A stretch of 64,000 nt of DNA, taken from NCBI GenBank assembly GCA_030018135.1, contig JASEGJ010000001.1:1-64000 (forward strand), read 5' to 3'. This stretch comes from Candidatus Hodarchaeaceae archaeon. GTDB lineage: Archaea; Hadarchaeota; Hadarchaeia; Hadarchaeales; Hadarchaeaceae. The notes under the pieces are model-generated. The model saw only the letters and a program-made list of their open reading frames with translations. It was not told the DNA's origin and searched no databases. Shown piece after piece: positions 59,532 to 64,000 of the stretch. Position 1 is the stretch's first letter. Each line of letters starts with the position of its first letter. The translations under genes were made by a program, and so were the position numbers.

Positions 59532-59678
59532 CTAACTATATTTTTTGAACCCCATCTTAGGCGCGATTTCCCTGAAACACCTGCGGCACAAGCTCAGCCC
59601 ATGGCATTGGTAAACTGGCCCATGCCTGCCGCAACGCCTGCATTTGTGCGCGCCCTTGCCAAATTTTTGTTTTGTCAT
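59532..59678 (-). CDS. rps14: 30S ribosomal protein S14
   Basis: Read directly (too short for ORF track): [48 protein letters not shown]. Confidence 0.93.
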   Translation of the reverse strand: MTKQKFGKGAHKCRRCGRHGPVYQCHGLSLCRRCFREIAPKMGFKKYS

Positions 59679-60193
59679 CATAACACCTGGACGCCAAACT
59701 TCTGGCTGATGAAGTTTATTGCCTCTTCCCCTGTAATGCGATGAACCGGCGGTATTTTACGCGTTTGACGCCGCCTGTGCTTAATGCGGTAACCAGGCCT
59801 ACAAAGCGTGACGCAAACGTCCATGCCAAAAATACCTATCTCGGGGTCATATTCAACGCCTGGGATATCTATGTGTTCTTTGATGCCAAATGAGAAGTTC
59901 CTCCCATTGTCAAAGGAATCCCTTTTTAGACGCTTTTCCACCGCTTCTAACAAGCGCTTCAAAAGCGTTGCCGCTGGTTCGCCTCGCAGGGTAACTTTGC
60001 AGCCGATGGGTTCGTCGCTCTTGATGCCGAAATCCCGGATGGTCTTCCTCGCGAAGCATCTAGCCGGCTTCCGTCCGGTGAGCCGCCCTAGCACCTGTTC
60101 CGCCTTAGTGAGTTTGTCCCCGCCCTCGCCTACGCCTATGTTCAAAGTTAACTTCTCGATCCTTATTTCGCGCATGGGATTCATGAGCTCCAC
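59678..60193 (-). CDS. rpl5: 50S ribosomal protein L5
   Basis: [42 protein letters not shown]. Confidence 0.95.
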   Translation of the reverse strand: MELMNPMREIRIEKLTLNIGVGEGGDKLTKAEQVLGRLTGRKPARCFARKTIRDFGIKSDEPIGCKVTLRGEPAATLLKRLLEAVEKRLKRDSFDNGRNFSFGIKEHIDIPGVEYDPEIGIFGMDVCVTLCRPGYRIKHRRRQTRKIPPVHRITGEEAINFISQKFGVQVL

Positions 60194-60930
60194 CTACATG
60201 AGATAAGTGGCTTCTCCTTTCCTATCACGAAGACATGATCCTCGGGCGCCTGAAAGTTTGTGCCATCGGGTGCCTGAAGGATAACAATATTGGGCTGAGT
60301 GCCCTCGATTAGCTTGATATCAACGATTTTTCCGACCCTGCCGACGTTTGCGCCCCCTGTGACGAGCGCGAGAAAATCTTTCTCAAACGGGAGCCGCTCG
60401 GCGACCTTCAGGCTTGGGAGGGTTAGCTTTGCAACATCCCGAGGCTTAAACTCCGCGAAGTCGCCGACGAGCGTTTGGCCGTCGTGAAATGTAAGCTGTG
60501 CTCGCTTGCCTCGGATGATGTCCTTGCGCACAACCTTACAGAGTTTGAAAGATGCCTCAGTTTGTGGAATCTCGCGCATGATCAAGCGTCGCCTCGTATC
60601 CAATAAAACCCTATAGCCGCGATTGATCTTCGGCAACTGCACGACATCCATTAGGCCGATTGGGAACTTCGGATCGCGCCTGACTCTACCATCCACGAGG
60701 ACATGCCCCTCGGCAAGGATTCGATCGGCTTCGCGGGCAGTTCGAGCTAAGGTGAGGTAATCGCGCAAGAGGAGGCTAAGCGGTATCGAGCCATCGCCGG
60801 GGTGCGGCCCGGGCGCTGGTTTTGCGGTCCAAACGATCGATTTGCGCGACAACTTAAGCGAAGTCGATGCGGCGAACCTCTTGAGGTGCCTACCCTGACC
60901 CTTTCTTGCCAACTTTAGACCTCCTATCAA
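60181..60930 (-). CDS. rps4e: 30S ribosomal protein S4e
   Basis: HLKRFAASTSLKLSRKSIVWTAKPAPGPHPGDGSIPLSLLLRDYLTLA. Confidence 0.95.
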   Translation of the reverse strand: MIGGLKLARKGQGRHLKRFAASTSLKLSRKSIVWTAKPAPGPHPGDGSIPLSLLLRDYLTLARTAREADRILAEGHVLVDGRVRRDPKFPIGLMDVVQLPKINRGYRVLLDTRRRLIMREIPQTEASFKLCKVVRKDIIRGKRAQLTFHDGQTLVGDFAEFKPRDVAKLTLPSLKVAERLPFEKDFLALVTGGANVGRVGKIVDIKLIEGTQPNIVILQAPDGTNFQAPEDHVFVIGKEKPLISCRWSS

Positions 60931-61267
60931 GTATTTTGTCGCGCTCCTTATCGGGCTTGAGCTTAATGACCATCACCTTTGAAGGGCTCACCGGCCTGGG
61001 CACCTCGGTCCCGTCAGCTTTTCTCGTGGCGGCCCCAGCCACAATAATGCGGCGGCGCTTGGTATCGACCTCGAGAACGTCGCCTTCAAGCTTCATAAAG
61101 TCACCGCGCATCACCCTTACCTTGTCTCCCTTTCGCACCGGGATCGAACGAAACCCATGCTTTTGCCTGAGTTCCAAGCTAAGCGGCACCGCGAGGTGCT
61201 TGTGCCGAACGTGCAGAGGCGCCGCATGAAGCCTTTTGCGTTGCTTTCTCGGCTGCCTGCTCACCAT
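60890..61267 (-). CDS. rpl24: 50S ribosomal protein L24
   Basis: LRQKHGFRSIPVRKGDKVRVMRGDFMKLEGDVLEVD. Confidence 0.94.
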   Translation of the reverse strand: MVSRQPRKQRKRLHAAPLHVRHKHLAVPLSLELRQKHGFRSIPVRKGDKVRVMRGDFMKLEGDVLEVDTKRRRIIVAGAATRKADGTEVPRPVSPSKVMVIKLKPDKERDKILDRRSKVGKKGSG

Positions 61268-61275
61268 AGGATCAC

Positions 61276-61701
61276 CTACACCACGATCGAGGCTATGCCA
61301 GCTACCCGGGGCCAGCGCTCGGCCGCCTCTCGAGCAATCGGCCCCCTGATCTCCGAGCCCCTTGGCGCGCCCTCGGGGGTTATCAACACCGCGGCATTGT
61401 CCTCAAACTTTATCCGCATGCCATCCGAGCGGCGGTATTCCTTCGTCTGTCTGACTATTATCGCTTGAACCACCTGCTTACGCACCTCCGGCGTACCCTT
61501 CTTGACCGAGGCCACAACTCGGTCGCCGACGCCTGCCTTTGGCATACGCCTGCGCACGCCCTTGTAGTCGACCGCCGATATTATCTGCAGCTCCTTTGCG
61601 CCAGTATTGTCGGCGCACGTCAGTCTGGTGCCCGATAGCAACGTCCGCACTGGCGTAACTGGTGTAACGCCGATCGCGAAGCCCGCACCCTTCTTGCCCA
61701 T
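61276..61701 (-). CDS. rpl14: 50S ribosomal protein L14
   Basis: [54 protein letters not shown]. Confidence 0.95.
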   Translation of the reverse strand: MGKKGAGFAIGVTPVTPVRTLLSGTRLTCADNTGAKELQIISAVDYKGVRRRMPKAGVGDRVVASVKKGTPEVRKQVVQAIIVRQTKEYRRSDGMRIKFEDNAAVLITPEGAPRGSEIRGPIAREAAERWPRVAGIASIVV

Positions 61702-61702
61702 T

Positions 61703-62020
61703 TTACCCCCCCAGCCTCTGCACCACCACAAACGACTTGGTCTTACTCAGCCTCCTGCACTCCATAACCCTCACTTTGTCGCCCACGCGCGCATTTATGC
61801 AGGGGGGGCTATGGACATGGAGCTTTGAGGTGCGCCGCTCGTAGCGCTCATACTTCGCGACCTTGCGCATGTACTCAAGCTCAACGGTGACGGTTTTCGA
61901 TGTCTTATCGCTTGTGACGGTGCCCTCGAAAATTCGACCCCTAACGGAGAGCGTGCCGTGAAACGGGCAGTTCTCATCTGAGCACCTCTCCTTCGGAGGC
62001 TCGATGTTAAGGCCGACCAT
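61703..62020 (-). CDS. rps17: 30S ribosomal protein S17
   Basis: [56 protein letters not shown]. Confidence 0.94.
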   Translation of the reverse strand: MVGLNIEPPKERCSDENCPFHGTLSVRGRIFEGTVTSDKTSKTVTVELEYMRKVAKYERYERRTSKLHVHSPPCINARVGDKVRVMECRRLSKTKSFVVVQRLGG

Positions 62021-62023
62021 AGT

Positions 62024-62323
62024 TTACCTCCGTTTTTTGACCCTCTCCTCTGGATTGGCGACCAATCGCGCGCCGTCCACCTCGATCTCCTCGCCGCTAG
62101 GCAGCATTATCCGAAATGTAGAGTTGACCTTCGGCACGATCCTGGGCTTGTCCACCTGCTCTATGACCAACATGTCACGGGTTTCGTCGATTATCCTACC
62201 GTAGGTGCCTATCAGCCCAGAGTCCGAGCTATTCACTACTCTCGCATCGAGGCCTATGAGCTCGTGCCGCAGCACATTTCGCTTGGTTATCGGCATAACA
62301 ATCATCCGCGAACTATAGAGCAC
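62024..62323 (-). CDS. rnp1: Ribonuclease P protein component 1 (Rpp29); start may be 62305
   Basis: HELIGLDARVVNSSDSGLIGTYGRIIDETRDMLVIE. Confidence 0.9.
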   Translation of the reverse strand: MLYSSRMIVMPITKRNVLRHELIGLDARVVNSSDSGLIGTYGRIIDETRDMLVIEQVDKPRIVPKVNSTFRIMLPSGEEIEVDGARLVANPEERVKKRR

Positions 62324-62405
62324 TCACCCTATATCAGGGTGGGGTCCATGACACACCATCCCTTGATGGTCTTGAGTTCCACCCTTTAAAATGTTATATA
62401 TTCGC
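62324..62405 (-). promoter_or_regulatory. Putative structured 5' leader of rnp1-S17-L14 operon with mutually exclusive helices
   Basis: Minus-strand order GGGTGG(62384-62379) - hairpin ACCATC-AAGG-GATGGT(62370-62355) - CCACCC(62342-62337) - AGGGTG(62330-62325); TATA-like atatataac just upstream on minus strand. Confidence 0.4.
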
Positions 62406-62499
62406 CCCGAAAAGCTCGCCAAAAAAAAAGCATCGCACTATTCAAAATCATCGCGTCAGTCGAAATATGCCTTTCTGGTTAGGGATACCAAGTGTTGGT

Positions 62500-62790
62500 T
62501 CACTTTATGTCTATCATATCGGGCGAGAAACCCATCTCGATGAGTGCCTCTTTAACCCTCGCTTTGTGGTCCCCCTGGAGTTCTATCTTGCCATCCTTCG
62601 CCGTTCCACCACAAGCCAGCTTGGACTTTAGATTCTTCGTCAACTCCTTAATATCGAGCTGTTTCTCGTCAATGCCCTCAACGATTGTTACCTTTTTTTT
62701 GAACTTTCGTTCTATTGAATACACATTTATCCGCTGTTGCTCGCGTGCGATCTCCTCGCACACGCAAAGCTCCTTGGGTAACCCACACAC
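62500..62790 (-). CDS. sui1: Translation initiation factor SUI1/eIF1
   Basis: [58 protein letters not shown]. Confidence 0.93.
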   Translation of the reverse strand: MCGLPKELCVCEEIAREQQRINVYSIERKFKKKVTIVEGIDEKQLDIKELTKNLKSKLACGGTAKDGKIELQGDHKARVKEALIEMGFSPDMIDIK

Positions 62791-62811
62791 CTTACATACT
62801 TCTGGCAGCTA

Positions 62812-63033
62812 TCATGCACCTCCTTTCCTTTGAGTTTCCTTCATTATCGTCAGTATCCGCGCTATTGTGTGTCTAAGTTCGCGAATCCGCCCGGGGTTTT
62901 CAAGCGAACCACCTGCCGCTGCGACTGCGCGCTCCCTTGCCAGCTCCGCACGGAGTTCGCGGAGCTTTGCTTTCATTTCCTCTATGCTCATATCACGGAT
63001 CTCATCGGGTCTGAGTATCGCCACCGTCTTCAC
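62812..63033 (-). CDS. rpl29: 50S ribosomal protein L29
   Basis: [29 protein letters not shown]. Confidence 0.93.
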   Translation of the reverse strand: MKTVAILRPDEIRDMSIEEMKAKLRELRAELARERAVAAAGGSLENPGRIRELRHTIARILTIMKETQRKGGA

Positions 63034-63721
63034 CCTCTTTGGCTTCCGTGAATTGTTCCCCCGGCCCCTCTACAACCGCTCCCTCGGTCGCTTGGGCTTC
63101 GACCTCGGCCGGCTTGGCCCCGGCTTTCTCCTCCATCAATCGAATCTCATCCGGCAAGTGCACATCTGGGGGCATTATCCTTACTTTAACCCCCAAAATA
63201 CCCGGCTTTAACTTTGCCGTCGCATAGCCGCAACTTACGAACTTCAACGCTGGCTCACCCGCTTTCTTGAGATAACCGTCATAAAAGCGTGCCCTGCGCG
63301 AGCGCTCGCCAGATAGCTTGCCCGAGATCACTATTTCCACGCCCCTAGCACCAGCCCGCATTATTCGGCGCAAAGTCGCGTGCCCAACTCGCCTGAAGTT
63401 AATTCCCCGTTCAAGTGCAAATGCTATACGCTTGGCCATGATGGGAGCACAGAGTTCTGGCGCTTTAATCTCCACTACCTCTATCTGCGGATTTTCCACC
63501 CCATATTTTTGTGCCAGCTCGTCGGTCAACTGTTTAATGCTGCGCCCCTTCCGTCCGATGACCATGCCCGGACGCTCAATATATAACGCAATGCGGGTAC
63601 CGATCGGGATGCGCCTTATGTCGGCACCCCCGTATCCAGCCCTTCCAAGCTCCTTTTCAAGATATTCCTCGAGCTCGGCCCTTTTCAAGCCTTTTTTGAT
63701 GAAGATGCGCTCTATTGACAT
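63002..63721 (-). CDS. rps3: 30S ribosomal protein S3
   Basis: KH domain [34 protein letters not shown]. Confidence 0.95.
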   Translation of the reverse strand: MSIERIFIKKGLKRAELEEYLEKELGRAGYGGADIRRIPIGTRIALYIERPGMVIGRKGRSIKQLTDELAQKYGVENPQIEVVEIKAPELCAPIMAKRIAFALERGINFRRVGHATLRRIMRAGARGVEIVISGKLSGERSRRARFYDGYLKKAGEPALKFVSCGYATAKLKPGILGVKVRIMPPDVHLPDEIRLMEEKAGAKPAEVEAQATEGAVVEGPGEQFTEAKEGEDGGDTQTR

Positions 63722-64000
63722 TATGCCGCCTCTCTTGCTATTATTTCTACATTTGTGGTTGGCTTGTTGAATGACGTTGTCCTTGCGAATGCTCTGGGCT
63801 TAAATCCCGGTATGACTATGCCCTTCTGCGCGCTCGCGTGGACGATGCGTAGCTTTTCTGGATCGAGGCCTTTATACTTAGCATTTGCTTCCGCATTCTC
63901 TAAAATCTCTAGTATCGCACCCGCCGCCTTGACTGGATATTGACCAGCATCCCAACTTGGAATGGCTCGCCTATGTGCTAACTTTTTGCGATGGCGTCTG
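63721..64000 (-). CDS. rpl22: 50S ribosomal protein L22, N-terminus beyond window
   Basis: Read directly: [92 protein letters not shown]. Confidence 0.9.
   Translation of the reverse strand, partial: RRHRKKLAHRRAIPSWDAGQYPVKAAGAILEILENAEANAKYKGLDPEKLRIVHASAQKGIVIPGFKPRAFARTTSFNKPTTNVEIIAREAA

Overview
The window is an archaeal chromosomal segment of moderately high GC. Several traits resemble Hadarchaeota-like Euryarchaeota (SepRS, form III RuBisCO, archaeal riboflavin and isoprenoid genes), but that lineage call is only an inference. The housekeeping content includes: proteasome alpha–SBDS–exosome (Rrp4/41/42)–L37Ae–RpoP–Brix–Pcc1–prefoldin; wyosine Taw1; SepRS; an AEP-type primase; PGK/GAPDH; a full archaeal riboflavin operon; an IPK/IDI-2/GGPPS block; S2/enolase; form III RuBisCO; and a long ribosomal-protein/secY/rpoD/rpoN superoperon with three tRNAs. 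The tRNA-Pro and tRNA-Ser genes contain introns. Accessory content includes a DDE transposase cut by the left edge, a TnpB-type element that splits a TIM-barrel gene, and a low-GC island (about 17.1-19.9 kb) with an EVE-domain/nuclease-like protein, paired hairpins and frameshifted genes. The most unusual feature is a family of 16-bp palindromes (consensus TGTCTKANNTAAGACA). Eight copies lie on and downstream of an orphan Cas2-like gene (21.09-21.65 kb). A 66-bp, three-palindrome block from this array recurs identically at 31,525-31,590. All calls come from reading translations and sequence by eye; no database search was run.
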